Positions 28,116 through 38,560 of a stretch of DNA of 64,000 nucleotides are shown in pieces. Origin of the DNA: Streptococcus uberis. Its GTDB lineage: Bacteria; Bacillota; Bacilli; Lactobacillales; Streptococcaceae. A program made the translations under genes and the position numbers. The notes under the pieces are model-generated. The model saw nothing but the letters and a program-made list of their open reading frames with translations, was not told the origin of the DNA and did not search any database. Where the stretch lies: positions 1,149,001 to 1,213,000 of the forward strand of contig NZ_LS483397.1 of NCBI RefSeq assembly GCF_900475595.1. The letters are read 5' to 3'. The stretch's first letter is position 1; every line of letters starts with the position of its first letter.

Positions 28116-30380
28116 TTAGTTTGAATGCCAAATATCTTGATTGTATTGTTCAATTGTACGATCAGAAGAGAAGAATCCAGCATTGGCAATGTTATGAACA
28201 ACTTTTGTCATCCATAAGTCTTGGTCCTCATAATCTGCCAGCATTTTTTCTTTCACGTCAATGTATTCAGCAAGGTCAATGAGAGTCATAAACCAATCTT
28301 TGTTGATTAATTCTTTGTAAAGACGTTCTAAACGTTGAACATTGCCGACTTCTAACATTTCTGGGCTAATAATAAAATTAACTGCTGCTTTAATTTCTGG
28401 ATGTATATCATAATAGTGTTTAGACACATAACCACCATCTGCATAGAGATTAATGATGGTATCTGAATCTTTACCAAAGGTATAAATGTTATCCATTCCT
28501 GCTAATTCAGCAATTTCAACATTGGCACCATCCATTGTTCCCAATGTTAAAGCACCATTGAGCATGAATTTCATGTTACCTGTTCCAGATGCTTCTTTAG
28601 AAGCCAATGAGATTTGTTCTGAAATATCACTTGCAGGAATTAAGTGTTCTGCAACGGTTACATTATAATTTTCAACAAGATGAACATTTAAGTAAGGGCT
28701 CACTTCAGGATCGTTATTAATGAGCTCTGACAAGCATAGAATTAAATGGATAATATCTTGAGCAATGATGTAAGCTGGTGCTGCTTTTCCACCAAAAATA
28801 ACAGTGATTTTACGTTTAGGTAAGTTACCCTTTTTGATTTCTAAATATTTATGAATGACATAAAGAGCATTCATTTGTTGACGTTTGTATTCATGGAAAC
28901 GTTTAATTTGAGTATCAATGATTGAGTTTTCATCCAACTCAATACCTTTATTATCTTTTAAATAACGTTTTAGGGCTAGTTTGTTTTGGTGTTTAATCTC
29001 AGCCAATTTAGCATGTACTTGACGATCATCTGCAAAAGCTAATAATTTTTCAAGCTTGGTGGCATCCGTTAAATAGTCATCACCAATCAATTCTTTAATA
29101 TAATCTGCTAAATCTTGGTTTGCAAATTCTAACCAACGACGGAAGGTAATGCCGTTCGTTTTATTATTAAATTTTTCAGGATATAATTGATAGAATGCTT
29201 TTAATTCACTGTTTTTAAGGATTTCTGTGTGAAGTGCAGCTACCCCGTTAACACTTGTTGCAAAATGAATATCCATATGTGCCATGTGAACACGTCCAGC
29301 TTCATCAATAATCTGAAGTTCCGGTTCACTAATTTCAGAAGCAATGAAATCATTTAATTTTTCAATAATTGTGACAAGGTGTGGAACAACTTCATTCAAG
29401 TAATCTAAAGGCCATTTTTCAAGAGCTTCTGCCAAAATGGTATGGTTTGTGTAACCAACCATATTTTTAACTATAGATACTGCTTTTTCAAATTCAAATC
29501 CATGTTTTTCAGTCAGTAGACGAATCAACTCTGGGATAACCATTGAAGGATGTGTGTCATTAATTTGAACGTAAGCGTATTCTGCTAAATCTTCAAGATT
29601 TGATCCACGTTCTATTGCTTCATCAATAATCAATTGAGCAGCATTTGAAACCATAAAGTATTGTTGGTAAATACGTAACAATTCCCCATTACGGTCAGAA
29701 TCATCTGGATATAAGAAAAGTGTTAAATTCTTTTGAATTTCTGTTTTATCAAAGGAAATACCATCTTTAATTAAATGGTAATCAACAGATTCAATATCAA
29801 AGAGATTTAAATAATTTTTAGTATCACGTTTATACCCTAAGACATCTATACGATCTAAACGTGATGTCAAAGTAAAGTTTTTAAACGGCACTTGATAAGA
29901 AATTTCAGTTGGTACCAACCAAGATTGATCCTCAATCCAATAGTTTGGTTCTGCTTCTTGTTGGTTATCTTTAAAGACTTGTTTGAAAAGGCCACAATGA
30001 TAATTTAAACCAACACCTTCACCATTAATCCCTAAACTTGAAATAGAATCAATGAAACATGATGCTAAACGTCCAAGCCCTCCATTTCCCAAGGATGGTT
30101 CTAATTCAACATCTTCCACTTCAGCAATGGATTTTCCAGCTTGAGCTAATTCCTCTTTGATTTCTTTATAAATCCCTAAGTTGATGAGATTATTTGACAG
30201 CAATTTACCAATCAAGAACTCAGCTGAAATATAGTAAACTTTGCGTTTTGCTGTATTTTTTGATTTTTCACTAGCTGCATTTTTGACAAAGTTAAGTAAT
30301 GACAGATAAATTTCTTCATTGCTTGCTTCTGCTAATGGTTTTCCAAGTCTTTTCTCAGTAAAAGTTGTAAATGTTGTCAT
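28116..30380 (-). CDS. malP: Maltodextrin / glycogen phosphorylase
   Basis: 754 residues from ATG 30380 (GAGGAT upstream); the frame runs 18 codons further without a good site. The pyridoxal-phosphate site [29 protein letters not shown] (near 590-620, with the Lys in GNMKF) is intact. Cleaves maltodextrins with phosphate to glucose-1-phosphate. Follows malQ by 22 bases in one operon. This is the shorter bacterial MalP form. Confidence 0.96.
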   Translation of the reverse strand: MTTFTTFTEKRLGKPLAEASNEEIYLSLLNFVKNAASEKSKNTAKRKVYYISAEFLIGKLLSNNLINLGIYKEIKEELAQAGKSIAEVEDVELEPSLGNGGLGRLASCFIDSISSLGINGEGVGLNYHCGLFKQVFKDNQQEAEPNYWIEDQSWLVPTEISYQVPFKNFTLTSRLDRIDVLGYKRDTKNYLNLFDIESVDYHLIKDGISFDKTEIQKNLTLFLYPDDSDRNGELLRIYQQYFMVSNAAQLIIDEAIERGSNLEDLAEYAYVQINDTHPSMVIPELIRLLTEKHGFEFEKAVSIVKNMVGYTNHTILAEALEKWPLDYLNEVVPHLVTIIEKLNDFIASEISEPELQIIDEAGRVHMAHMDIHFATSVNGVAALHTEILKNSELKAFYQLYPEKFNNKTNGITFRRWLEFANQDLADYIKELIGDDYLTDATKLEKLLAFADDRQVHAKLAEIKHQNKLALKRYLKDNKGIELDENSIIDTQIKRFHEYKRQQMNALYVIHKYLEIKKGNLPKRKITVIFGGKAAPAYIIAQDIIHLILCLSELINNDPEVSPYLNVHLVENYNVTVAEHLIPASDISEQISLASKEASGTGNMKFMLNGALTLGTMDGANVEIAELAGMDNIYTFGKDSDTIINLYADGGYVSKHYYDIHPEIKAAVNFIISPEMLEVGNVQRLERLYKELINKDWFMTLIDLAEYIDVKEKMLADYEDQDLWMTKVVHNIANAGFFSSDRTIEQYNQDIWHSN

Positions 30381-30402
30381 GTTATCCTCTTTTCCTATTT
30401 TG

Positions 30403-31911
30403 TTAATGTAACTCTTTCTGATTAACACGGCCATACAATTCCGTTAGATAAACTAAATAGTCTTTATGGGCTGGAGTTAAGTCATTTTCAAGCATACGCC
30501 ATTGCCAATTGCCTCCAACTGTATTTGGCATATTCATGCGAGAGTCAGCGTCTTTATCAAGCAAATCTTGCATACATAAAATAGCTATATCTCCTACGGA
30601 TGCAAAAATGGTTCGAAGCATAGCTTCTGTAATAGACTCCTCATGAGATCTATTGAGGTATGCATCCACGAATTGAGCTTGTTTAACCGTAAGGTTTTCA
30701 TACCAACCGTTAACTACTTCATTATCATGAGTTCCTGTGTAAACGACACTATTTGTTTCATAATTATGTGGTAAATCAAAGCTTTGACTCGTTTCATCAT
30801 ATAAACCAAACTCAAGTATTTTCATTCCTGGGAAACCAGTCGAAGCAAGAAGACGCTCTGCTTTCTCATCAATATAACCTAAGTTTTCAGCAATAATAGG
30901 CAGTTCTCCTAATTCTTTACGAACGGTTTCAAATAGTTCGAAGCCAGGAGCTGATTGCCAACGGCCATTTCTTGCAGTTGTATCTCCCCCAGGAATTTCC
31001 CAGAAATCAGAAAATCCTTTAAAATGGTCAATCCGAACTTTATCATATAGTTTACAAGATTCTTGAATGCGATAAACCCACCATGCAAAATCTGTTTTTT
31101 CGTGATTTTCCCAATTGTAAATAGGATTGCCCCAAAGTTGGCCATCTTCACTGAAACCATCCGCTGGAACGCCAGCAATATAAAGTGGTTTTTTATGACT
31201 GTCTACTTTAAATAATTCTGGCATGGTCCAAACTTCTACACTATCAGCCGAAACATAGATAGGCATATCTCCAATAATGTCAATACCATTTTTATTGGCA
31301 TAAGCTTTTAAGGCAGACCACTGTTCAAAAAAGAAATATTGACAAACTTTATGATAATTTATCTGATCACTCAATCTTTCACGATAAGTTTCCAAAGCTT
31401 TTTCATCTCTTTTAATAATGGATTCATCATCCCACTCTTGTAGTGCTTTGTTACCAAAATGTTCTTTAATGGCCATAAACTCTGCAAAATCTTTAACCCA
31501 GCTTGCTCTTTCTTCAAATTGAGCTAATGCCTTAAGACCCTCTGGTTTTTTCAAAAAGGTTGATACAGCTTTTTCCAAGATTGGGCGACGTTCTTTAAAA
31601 ATTAAGGCATAATCGACACTTTCGGGATTATTGCCAAATGAAATCCCTTGGTAATCACTTTTTTCTAAGTAACCATTTTGTTCAAGTTCTTCGAAATCAA
31701 TAAAATGGGTATTTCCAGCTATTGCTGAAAAAGATTGATAAGGTGAATCTCCAAAACTTGTGGTTGTTAGAGGTAGTATTTGCCAATAAGTTTGTTTGCT
31801 TTCTTTCAGAAAGTCGACGAAATCATATGCAGACTTACCAAATGTACCAATACCAAATTGACCAGGTAAGGAGCTGATATGCATTAAAATTCCACTTGCA
31901 CGATTGTTCAT
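30403..31911 (-). CDS. malQ: 4-alpha-glucanotransferase (amylomaltase)
   Basis: 502 residues, GH77. Catalytic Asp in [10 protein letters not shown] (near 298), acid/base Glu in [10 protein letters not shown] (near 343) and the stabilising Asp in YTGTHDNEV (near 396) are present, with the 250s loop [20 protein letters not shown]. Disproportionates maltodextrins, feeding chains to MalP. First gene of malQ-malP, expressed from a MalR-type operator/promoter. Confidence 0.97.
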   Translation of the reverse strand: MNNRASGILMHISSLPGQFGIGTFGKSAYDFVDFLKESKQTYWQILPLTTTSFGDSPYQSFSAIAGNTHFIDFEELEQNGYLEKSDYQGISFGNNPESVDYALIFKERRPILEKAVSTFLKKPEGLKALAQFEERASWVKDFAEFMAIKEHFGNKALQEWDDESIIKRDEKALETYRERLSDQINYHKVCQYFFFEQWSALKAYANKNGIDIIGDMPIYVSADSVEVWTMPELFKVDSHKKPLYIAGVPADGFSEDGQLWGNPIYNWENHEKTDFAWWVYRIQESCKLYDKVRIDHFKGFSDFWEIPGGDTTARNGRWQSAPGFELFETVRKELGELPIIAENLGYIDEKAERLLASTGFPGMKILEFGLYDETSQSFDLPHNYETNSVVYTGTHDNEVVNGWYENLTVKQAQFVDAYLNRSHEESITEAMLRTIFASVGDIAILCMQDLLDKDADSRMNMPNTVGGNWQWRMLENDLTPAHKDYLVYLTELYGRVNQKELH

Positions 31912-31943
31912 ATGTTTCTCCTCAGTAATGTGACTATGATGAA

Positions 31944-31972
31944 ATTATAACGCAACCGTTTGCGTAAGTCAA
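31944..31972 (-). promoter_or_regulatory. malQP promoter with MalR-type operator
   Basis: Leftward -35 TTGACT (31967-31972) and -10 TATAAT (31944-31949) with a 17-base spacer. The spacer contains the LacI-family palindrome CGCAACCGTTTGCG (31951-31964, central CG). The same half-sites occur in the malX promoter, so one repressor, MalR, probably controls both. Confidence 0.85.
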
Positions 31973-31976
31973 CATT

Positions 31977-32009
31977 AAAAAGTGACATTCCTGAAAAATG
32001 TCACTTTTT
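31977..32009. terminator. Terminator after malR
   Basis: AAAAAGTGACATT/AATGTCACTTTTT; the malR stop codon lies inside the stem. The T run serves leftward transcription. Confidence 0.8.
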
Positions 32010-33020
32010 GATGTTTCGTATGCTTTCCCTGACTTTTAAGGTAAAGGGGACAAAAATCTTTTGACTTAGGGTTTGTTCCTTAGTGTTAATAATTTCCATT
32101 AATTGTTTAAAACTGGTCTTACCTAAGTTTTCTACATTAATGTCAAATGTTGTTAAATAGGGATGAACTAATTTACAATAAGTTGAATTATTAAAGGTAA
32201 TAATTGAAATATCATCAGGAACTTTTAAGCCATAATAAGACAATAATTGAATCATTCTGACTGACAAAACGTCTCCAATTACGATTAAAGCTGTCGTTTT
32301 TTTCTTAGAAATTGTTTGCATCAATTCTTCAACATTTATTGGATCAGATCTGTCAAAAAGAAGCATTTGATGAGATTCTAAGCCTAATTTGATGCACCCT
32401 TTTAAATAGCCAATATAGCGTTCTGATGCGACCTCTGACTGTAAATCATCTGTTATAAAGAGAATGTTGCTGTGGCCTTTTTCGTAAAGATAATTGACAG
32501 CTGTTTTTGCCATGAGTTGATTATCATTATCAATGTAAGTAATTTTATTTTCATCACCTTCTGGAGCTCCGACAATGACAAATGGGATTTTGTTAGCCAT
32601 CAAATACTTTCTAACAGGATCATTTTGTTCCGAATACAAAATGATAAAACCATCCACTCTCTTTTGCAGATGCATTAATTTTACTTGCTCTTCTAACGCA
32701 TCAACAGTCATACCAGTTGCAATTGAAACCGTAAAATGGTGAGACTTTGCTTCATTAGTTATGGTTGTTAAAATTTGCATAAAGAAGGGTTCGCTCAAAC
32801 GATCAGTAACCGTAATTGGAGGGAATACAAGTCCAATATTATGAGTCAATCCACTTGCTAGCATTTGTGCAGCGACGTTTGGTACATAGCCTAAATCATG
32901 CATGGCTTTGCGAACCTTTTCTTTGGTTTTTTCCGAAATTGAATGATTGTCTTTTAATACTCTACTAACGGTTGAAGGATTTACTCCAGCTTTTTGAGCA
33001 ACATCTTTAATTGTTACCAT
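32001..33020 (-). CDS. malR: Maltose operon repressor, LacI/GalR family
   Basis: 339 residues. N-terminal LacI helix-turn-helix (TIKDVAQKAGVNPSTVSRVLKDNHSISEKTKEKVRKAM, 3-40) and hinge VPNVAAQMLASG. A periplasmic-binding-type effector domain follows. Lies between the operons it should control, and both carry matching palindromes. In pneumococcus MalR is relieved by maltose. Confidence 0.93.
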   Translation of the reverse strand: MVTIKDVAQKAGVNPSTVSRVLKDNHSISEKTKEKVRKAMHDLGYVPNVAAQMLASGLTHNIGLVFPPITVTDRLSEPFFMQILTTITNEAKSHHFTVSIATGMTVDALEEQVKLMHLQKRVDGFIILYSEQNDPVRKYLMANKIPFVIVGAPEGDENKITYIDNDNQLMAKTAVNYLYEKGHSNILFITDDLQSEVASERYIGYLKGCIKLGLESHQMLLFDRSDPINVEELMQTISKKKTTALIVIGDVLSVRMIQLLSYYGLKVPDDISIITFNNSTYCKLVHPYLTTFDINVENLGKTSFKQLMEIINTKEQTLSQKIFVPFTLKVRESIRNIKK

Positions 33021-33153
33021 TTCGTTTTTCCTTTTATCGAATTGTTTTCATGAAATACTTATTTTTTCCATTATACCCTTATCTTTTAAAAAAGCAAGAT
33101 TTGACAAGAAGACTTCAGGAAAGATAAAAAATCAAAAAAATGATAAAAAACTA

Positions 33154-33182
33154 TTGACTTTTTCTGCAAACGGTTGCATAAT
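33154..33182 (+). promoter_or_regulatory. malX promoter with MalR-type operator (also resembles a cre site)
   Basis: -35 TTGACT (33154-33159) and -10 CATAAT (33177-33182), spacer 17. The spacer holds TGCAAACGGTTGCA (33165-33178), a LacI-type palindrome matching the malQ operator. It also fits most of the CcpA cre pattern WTGNAANCGNWNNCW, so glucose repression may act here too. Confidence 0.82.
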
Positions 33183-33216
33183 ATAATTATAAAATATTTC
33201 TTAGGAGGAAATGGCT

Positions 33217-34467
33217 ATGAAATCATGGCAAAAAATTATCGTTAGCGGAGCAAGTTTAACACTTGCAAGTACACTTTTAGTGGGCTGTGCTTCTGACTCA
33301 AAAGGAAAAACAGAATCAGCATCATCAGATTCAAAAACAATTAAATTGTGGGTTCCAACTGGGGCTAAAAAATCTTATGCAGATACTGTTGCTAAATTTG
33401 AGAAAGATTCTGGTTATAAAGTAAAAGTTATTGAATCAGAAGATCCAAAAGCTCAAGAAAAAATCAAAAAAGATGCTACTACTGCTGCTGACGTATTTTC
33501 ACTTCCTCACGACCAACTTGGTCAATTAGTAGAATCTGGAACTATTCAAGAAGTACCAGAACAATACACTAAAGATATTGTTGCAACTGCGACTGATCAA
33601 GCAATTGTAGGTGCTCAATATAAAGGCAAAACTTATGCTTTCCCATTTGGAATTGAATCACAAGTTCTTTTCTATAATAAAGAAAAATTAAGCGCTGAAG
33701 ATATCACATCTTATGATGCAATTACAAGCAAAGCAACATTTGGTGGTACCTTCAAACAAGCTAATGCTTACGTAACTGGTCCTTTATTCATGTCTGTTGG
33801 CAACACATTGTTTGGTGAAAACGGTGAAGATACTAAAGGAACTAACTGGGGTAACGAAAAAGGTGCAGCAGTACTTAAATGGATTGCTGATCAAAAGAAC
33901 AACAAAGGATTTGTTAGCTTAGATGCTAATAACGTTATGTCTAAATTCGGTGACGGTTCTGTAGCCTCATTTGAATCAGGTCCTTGGGATTACGAAGCTG
34001 CACAAAAAGCTATCGGTAAAGACAAACTTGGTGTTGCTGTTTATCCAAAAGTGACTATCGGTGGTGAAGAAGTTCAACAAAAAGCATTCCTTGGTGTTAA
34101 ATTATACGCTGTTAACCAAGCACCTGCTAAAGGTGATACTAAACGTATTGCAGCAAGCTATAAACTTGCTTCTTACTTAACAAGTGCTGAAAGCCAAGAA
34201 AATCAATTTAAAACACGTCATATCGTACCTGCTAACAAAGAGATTCAATCATCAGAAGAAGTTCAGTCAAATGAACTTGCCAAAACAGTTATTACAATGG
34301 GATCTTCAAAAGATTACACAGTTGTAATGCCTAAATTAAGCCAAATGGCAACATTCTGGACTGAAAGTGCAGCTATTTTAAGTGATACTTTCAATGGTAA
34401 AATTCAAGAAGCTGATTACCTAACTAAATTACAACAATTTGATAAAGATATCGCTTCTACAAAATAA
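33217..34467 (+). CDS. malX: Maltose/maltodextrin-binding lipoprotein
   Basis: 416 residues from ATG 33217, which has AGGAGG at 8 bases; an ATG six bases earlier is too close to that site. Lipoprotein signal MKSWQKIIVSG...LLVGC with lipobox Cys at 24, then a Ser/Lys-rich linker and an ABC solute-binding type 1 domain (TIKLWVPTGAKKSYADTVAKFEKDSGYKVKV; SFESGPWDYEAAQKAIG). Captures maltodextrins outside the membrane for MalC-MalD. No malK is nearby; streptococci commonly share the ATPase MsmK. Confidence 0.95.
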   Translation: MKSWQKIIVSGASLTLASTLLVGCASDSKGKTESASSDSKTIKLWVPTGAKKSYADTVAKFEKDSGYKVKVIESEDPKAQEKIKKDATTAADVFSLPHDQLGQLVESGTIQEVPEQYTKDIVATATDQAIVGAQYKGKTYAFPFGIESQVLFYNKEKLSAEDITSYDAITSKATFGGTFKQANAYVTGPLFMSVGNTLFGENGEDTKGTNWGNEKGAAVLKWIADQKNNKGFVSLDANNVMSKFGDGSVASFESGPWDYEAAQKAIGKDKLGVAVYPKVTIGGEEVQQKAFLGVKLYAVNQAPAKGDTKRIAASYKLASYLTSAESQENQFKTRHIVPANKEIQSSEEVQSNELAKTVITMGSSKDYTVVMPKLSQMATFWTESAAILSDTFNGKIQEADYLTKLQQFDKDIASTK

Positions 34468-34491
34468 TAGTTCACTATTATCAGATCATAA

Positions 34492-34650
34492 ACAAGACTG
34501 AGTGAGGAACTACTCAATATAGGTTGTCTACTCATCCTAAGGAGTGGGACCGTACTCCGTAATGATTATCTGGGGTTTGGTTCCACTCCTACTTGTTTTA
34601 TCTGTTTAAGTAGCATAGTGCTACTTAAATCTTTAAGCTTTTAAAGATTT
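34492..34650 (+). promoter_or_regulatory. Structured malX-malC intercistronic RNA (three hairpins)
   Basis: The 267-base spacer has no gene. It holds GGAGTGGGACC (34541-34551) pairing with GGTTCCACTCC (34579-34589), 11 pairs with one G.T, followed by TTGTTTT, like a weak terminator. Next come a perfect 11-bp hairpin (34605-34629, TTTAAGTAGCA/TGCTACTTAAA) and a perfect 10-bp hairpin (34627-34650, AAATCTTTAA/TTAAAGATTT) sharing three bases. The ACTTAAAT strand could also pair with ATTTAAGT at 34648. Likely reduces malCD relative to malX by partial termination or RNA processing. Confidence 0.65.
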
Positions 34651-34734
34651 AAGTAACATTTATCTACTGAGTGACCCTTTGCAACTATTTATTTTGAGAT
34701 AATTGAACACTAAGTCCTAGAAAAGGAGATTTTT

Positions 34735-36096
34735 ATGAATCACACTAACTTGAAAAAACAAGTATCTGTGAGTGAAGCCCTAAAAAATGGAGGCTGGGAT
34801 ATTAAACTTTCAGCTATCATCATGGGGTTTGCAAATTTAGTGAATAAGCAATTCATTAAAGGAACACTTTTCCTCATCAGTGAAATCGCATTTCTGATTG
34901 CTTTTGTGACCCAAATTATACCTGCCATTAAAGGTTTAATAACCTTAGGTACCCAAACACAAGGAATGGTAACTAAAGTTATCGATGGTATAAAAATGCA
35001 AGTTGCTGTAGATGGGGATAATTCGATGTTAATGCTCATCTTCGGTTTAGCCTCACTTATTTTTTGCCTTGTTTTTGCCTATATTTACTGGTGTAACCTT
35101 AAAAGCGCAAGCCATCTTTTTGAACTAAAAAATAAAGGTGAAAAGATTCCTAGTTTTAAAGATGATTTTAAAACCCTGGCAAATGGTCGTTTCCACATGA
35201 CCTTGATGGCTGTACCATTGATTGGTGTTTTATTATTTACCATTCTTCCCTTAATCTATATGATTTGTTTAGCATTCACCAATTTTGACCATAACCATTT
35301 ACCTCCTAAATCACTTTTTGATTGGGTTGGCTTCACCAACTTTGGTAACATTTTTTCTGGTCGAATGGCTGACACCTTTTTCCCAGTCTTTTCTTGGACA
35401 TTGATTTGGGCCGTTTTTGCTACCATTACAAACTTCTTCTTTGGTATTATTTTGGCTTTATTGATTAATACCAAAGGTTTGAAATTTAAAAAGATGTGGC
35501 GAACCATTTTCGTCATTACTATCGCAGTTCCTCAGTTTATCTCCCTTTTAATTATGAGAAACCTGCTTAATGACGAGGGTCCCGTGAATGCATTATTGCA
35601 TAAGCTTGGCCTTATTCACCATTCTTTACCATTTTTATCTGATCCTATTTGGGCTAAATTTTCAATCATCTTTGTTAATATGTGGATAGGTATTCCATTT
35701 ACCATGTTAATTGCAACAGGTATTATTATGAACCTACCAAGTGAACAAATTGAAGCAGCTGAAATTGACGGGGCAAGTAAGTTCCAAGTCTTTAAATCAA
35801 TTACCTTCCCGCAGATATTACTCATTATGACGCCAAATTTGATTCAACAATTTATTGGTAATATTAATAATTTCAACGTCATTTATTTGCTTACTGGTGG
35901 TGGTCCTACAAACTCTCAATACTATCAAGCGGGAACAACTGACTTATTAGTTACTTGGCTATACAAATTAACCGTTACTGCTGCGGACTATAACCTCGCT
36001 TCTGTCGTTGGTATCTTAATTTTTGCAGTTTCTGCCATCTTTAGTCTTTTAGCCTATACTAGAACGGCATCATACAAGGAAGGAGCTGTTAAATAA
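34735..36096 (+). CDS. malC: Maltodextrin ABC transporter permease MalC (MalF-type)
   Basis: 453 residues with AAAAGGAG before the ATG. Two extra N-terminal membrane helices and a large loop precede the permease core, as in MalF. The EAA loop EQIEAAEIDGASKFQVFKSITFPQI (near 340-365) docks the ATPase. Pairs with MalD. Its TAA overlaps the ATG of malD (TAATG). Confidence 0.95.
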   Translation: MNHTNLKKQVSVSEALKNGGWDIKLSAIIMGFANLVNKQFIKGTLFLISEIAFLIAFVTQIIPAIKGLITLGTQTQGMVTKVIDGIKMQVAVDGDNSMLMLIFGLASLIFCLVFAYIYWCNLKSASHLFELKNKGEKIPSFKDDFKTLANGRFHMTLMAVPLIGVLLFTILPLIYMICLAFTNFDHNHLPPKSLFDWVGFTNFGNIFSGRMADTFFPVFSWTLIWAVFATITNFFFGIILALLINTKGLKFKKMWRTIFVITIAVPQFISLLIMRNLLNDEGPVNALLHKLGLIHHSLPFLSDPIWAKFSIIFVNMWIGIPFTMLIATGIIMNLPSEQIEAAEIDGASKFQVFKSITFPQILLIMTPNLIQQFIGNINNFNVIYLLTGGGPTNSQYYQAGTTDLLVTWLYKLTVTAADYNLASVVGILIFAVSAIFSLLAYTRTASYKEGAVK

Positions 36097-36932
36097 TGAA
36101 AAATAAAAGACGTTTCCAATTAGGCTTGGTTTATGCCATTCTGATTGTCCTATCACTTTTTTGGCTCTTTCCAATTGCTTGGGTTGTTCTAACCAGTTTT
36201 CGTGGTGAAGGTACAGCCTATGTTGGTTATTTTTTACCAAAAACATTCACTTTAGATAACTATATCAAACTCTTTACCAATGAAACCTTCCCATTTGGAA
36301 GATGGTTTATCAATACCTTCATGGTAGCAACTTGGACTTGTATCATTTCAACTTTTATCACAGTTGCTATGGCTTATTCTCTCAGTCGAATCAAGTTTAA
36401 ACACCGTAATGGCTTTTTGAAGCTGGCTTTGGTACTCAATATGTTCCCAGGCTTTATGAGCATGATTGCTGTTTATTATATTCTTAAAGCCTTAGGCTTA
36501 ACCCAAACCCTTACGGCTTTGGTCTTGGTTTACTCAGCTGGTGCTGCCCTTGGTTTCTACATTGCAAAAGGTTTCTTTGATACAATCCCATATTCGCTCG
36601 ATGAATCTGCCATGATTGATGGAGCGACTCGTATGGATATCTTTTTCAAGATTACGCTACCGCTATCAAAACCAATTATTGTTTATACTGCTTTGTTAGC
36701 CTTTATGGGACCTTGGATTGATTTCATCTTCGCGCAAGTTATCCTTGGCGACGCAACTAGCAAATACACTGTTGCTATTGGACTATTTTCAATGCTTCAA
36801 CCAGATACCATTAACAACTGGTTCATGGCCTTCACTGCTGGCTCTGTCCTAATTGCTATTCCAATTACCCTACTCTTTATCTTCATGCAAAAATATTATG
36901 TTGAAGGTATCACTGGGGGTTCTGTTAAATAA
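36096..36932 (+). CDS. malD: Maltodextrin ABC transporter permease MalD (MalG-type)
   Basis: 278 residues, six membrane helices. EAA motif YSLDESAMIDGATRMDIFFKITLPLSKP near 165-192. Ends YYVEGITGGSVK, the conserved MalG tail that reaches MalK. Translationally coupled to malC. Confidence 0.96.
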   Translation: MKNKRRFQLGLVYAILIVLSLFWLFPIAWVVLTSFRGEGTAYVGYFLPKTFTLDNYIKLFTNETFPFGRWFINTFMVATWTCIISTFITVAMAYSLSRIKFKHRNGFLKLALVLNMFPGFMSMIAVYYILKALGLTQTLTALVLVYSAGAALGFYIAKGFFDTIPYSLDESAMIDGATRMDIFFKITLPLSKPIIVYTALLAFMGPWIDFIFAQVILGDATSKYTVAIGLFSMLQPDTINNWFMAFTAGSVLIAIPITLLFIFMQKYYVEGITGGSVK

Positions 36933-36938
36933 GAAAGA

Positions 36939-36960
36939 GAGGTTTCTTAAACCTCCTTTT
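36939..36960 (+). terminator. Terminator after malD
   Basis: GAGGTTT-ctt-AAACCTC followed by TTTTTC, six bases after the stop. Confidence 0.8.
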
Positions 36961-36974
36961 TCTTATCTCAATTC

Positions 36975-37007
36975 AAAAAACTTTCTCTTATGAGAAAGTT
37001 TTTTTAC
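36975..37007. terminator. Bidirectional terminator between mal and dlt operons
   Basis: AAAAAACTTTCTC-TTAT-GAGAAAGTTTTTTT; serves both the rightward mal and leftward dlt transcripts. Confidence 0.8.
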
Positions 37008-37047
37008 TTAGGTTTTAATGAAAAATCATTATCTGATGGATTGAAAC

Positions 37048-38313
37048 TTACTTCAATTGATTATTGACGAGACTATCTCTTTTTGCCCAGTCTTGAGAAT
37101 AAAAGTATGGATCAAGATGATAATCTAAGACTTGATTTTTTCTTGCCATAAATGAATGCAATTGTTTGTCTAAGGCCAACCAACCATTCCAACCAAGATG
37201 GATAGTATCTTCCATGAAATAAGGATCACCACCCTTAGTTGAAAAATCAGCAATCTGTTCAAATCCTTGGGACATGAGTTGAAATTTAATTTTGTGAACT
37301 GCGGCTTGGTATTTTTCCTGATTCAAGCCAGTATATTTAGCCCATTCCTGATTGACTGGTGGAATAACAAATAAGACATCTGTTTTCTGTTTTGCAAATT
37401 CTGATAAAATCAATTGAAAATCATTATATTCTGGAGAACTTGTGTAAACAAAGTTTTTTTGGAAGAGTTTATACTTATTAACCTTTTTACCAATCCGTTT
37501 GGTGTAGAAACTATTTTTAATCTTAAATGGATTATTTGAAGTTGCTGCTTCTCCACGTTTTATTGCTAATTTCTCTAACTTATCATACGAGAATGTCTTG
37601 GGTAAACCAGCGACTCTTGGTTTGATACGTTTTTGATAATTATCAGACGTCACTAGGAAACTAAATAACGATTCTTCTCTTAAAGCTATTTGATATTGGC
37701 ATTTTAATAAGAAGCAATCCAAGGAACTTAATGGCTTACCTTGACTAACCTTTCTTAAGAGATTTGCTTTGGCGATACCGGGATTCAATTCTAGCATTCT
37801 TTTAGCAGCAAATGATGCACTTGAATCACCATTAGATTTTAAGAGAAATTGAAAAATTTGCGTCTTTGATAGATACATTTGAACTGCTGCAGAATTGGAT
37901 CCTTGTGGTGTAAACCATTGCGGAGAAATCACAAAAACAGCTTTCCCACCCTTTAAATCCTTTGATATCTGTTGCATACCATAGTAATGTGTTAGAGATT
38001 GCGATCCCCTATTTCCAATTAAAAATGGTCGATAAGAACGGTGATAGCGTTCCGCAATAACAGAAGGATGCATACTGTCCATACGACTCCATTCACTTGA
38101 ACCAAAAAAGGGTACAAAGTGATGTTTGGAATCACCTAATGCTTGATGTTTAATCACGCCATTTTTAAAGGAAGCATCCGAAATGGCCACAGCACTATTT
38201 TTTTCTTGTTTAAGATTTGGTGATAATGACGTTGGAAAGCTAAATATGGTAACGAGAACTAACAATAAGGCCAAAACCACCGGACCAACTATTGTCAATA
38301 GTTTTCTAAGCAT
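37048..38313 (-). CDS. dltD: D-alanyl-lipoteichoic acid biosynthesis protein DltD
   Basis: 421 residues with one N-terminal membrane anchor (about 5-27), then an extracellular SGNH-like domain. Visible family segments are [17 protein letters not shown] (catalytic Ser block, near 70), [11 protein letters not shown] and the C-terminal [14 protein letters not shown] carrying the Asp/His pair (near 370). Works outside the membrane in moving D-Ala onto teichoic acid. Start overlaps the end of dltC by eight bases. Confidence 0.95.
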   Translation of the reverse strand: MLRKLLTIVGPVVLALLLVLVTIFSFPTSLSPNLKQEKNSAVAISDASFKNGVIKHQALGDSKHHFVPFFGSSEWSRMDSMHPSVIAERYHRSYRPFLIGNRGSQSLTHYYGMQQISKDLKGGKAVFVISPQWFTPQGSNSAAVQMYLSKTQIFQFLLKSNGDSSASFAAKRMLELNPGIAKANLLRKVSQGKPLSSLDCFLLKCQYQIALREESLFSFLVTSDNYQKRIKPRVAGLPKTFSYDKLEKLAIKRGEAATSNNPFKIKNSFYTKRIGKKVNKYKLFQKNFVYTSSPEYNDFQLILSEFAKQKTDVLFVIPPVNQEWAKYTGLNQEKYQAAVHKIKFQLMSQGFEQIADFSTKGGDPYFMEDTIHLGWNGWLALDKQLHSFMARKNQVLDYHLDPYFYSQDWAKRDSLVNNQLK

Positions 38314-38545
38314 TTTGAAGTTCCTTCACACCTTCAACAATTTTATTGACCGTATTCCAATCTTCTCGACCAAATTCTGAAATCGGAACCTTTATCTCAA
38401 ATAGGTTTTCCAATTCAACAATTAACTCAACCGTACCTAAGCTATCTAAAACACCGGCATCAAAAAGGTCCTCATCTTTGATGTCAGAAACATCTTCCAT
38501 AAACAAGCGATCAAATGCATCAATAATTTTTTCTTCAACAGTCAT
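38306..38545 (-). CDS. dltC: D-alanine carrier protein
   Basis: 79 residues. Phosphopantetheine attachment Ser35 in [14 protein letters not shown]. DltA loads D-Ala on it and the DltB complex accepts it. AAGGAG ribosome site precedes the ATG, 15 bases after dltB stops. Confidence 0.97.
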   Translation of the reverse strand: MTVEEKIIDAFDRLFMEDVSDIKDEDLFDAGVLDSLGTVELIVELENLFEIKVPISEFGREDWNTVNKIVEGVKELQNA

Positions 38546-38560
38546 AATAAACTCCTTATA

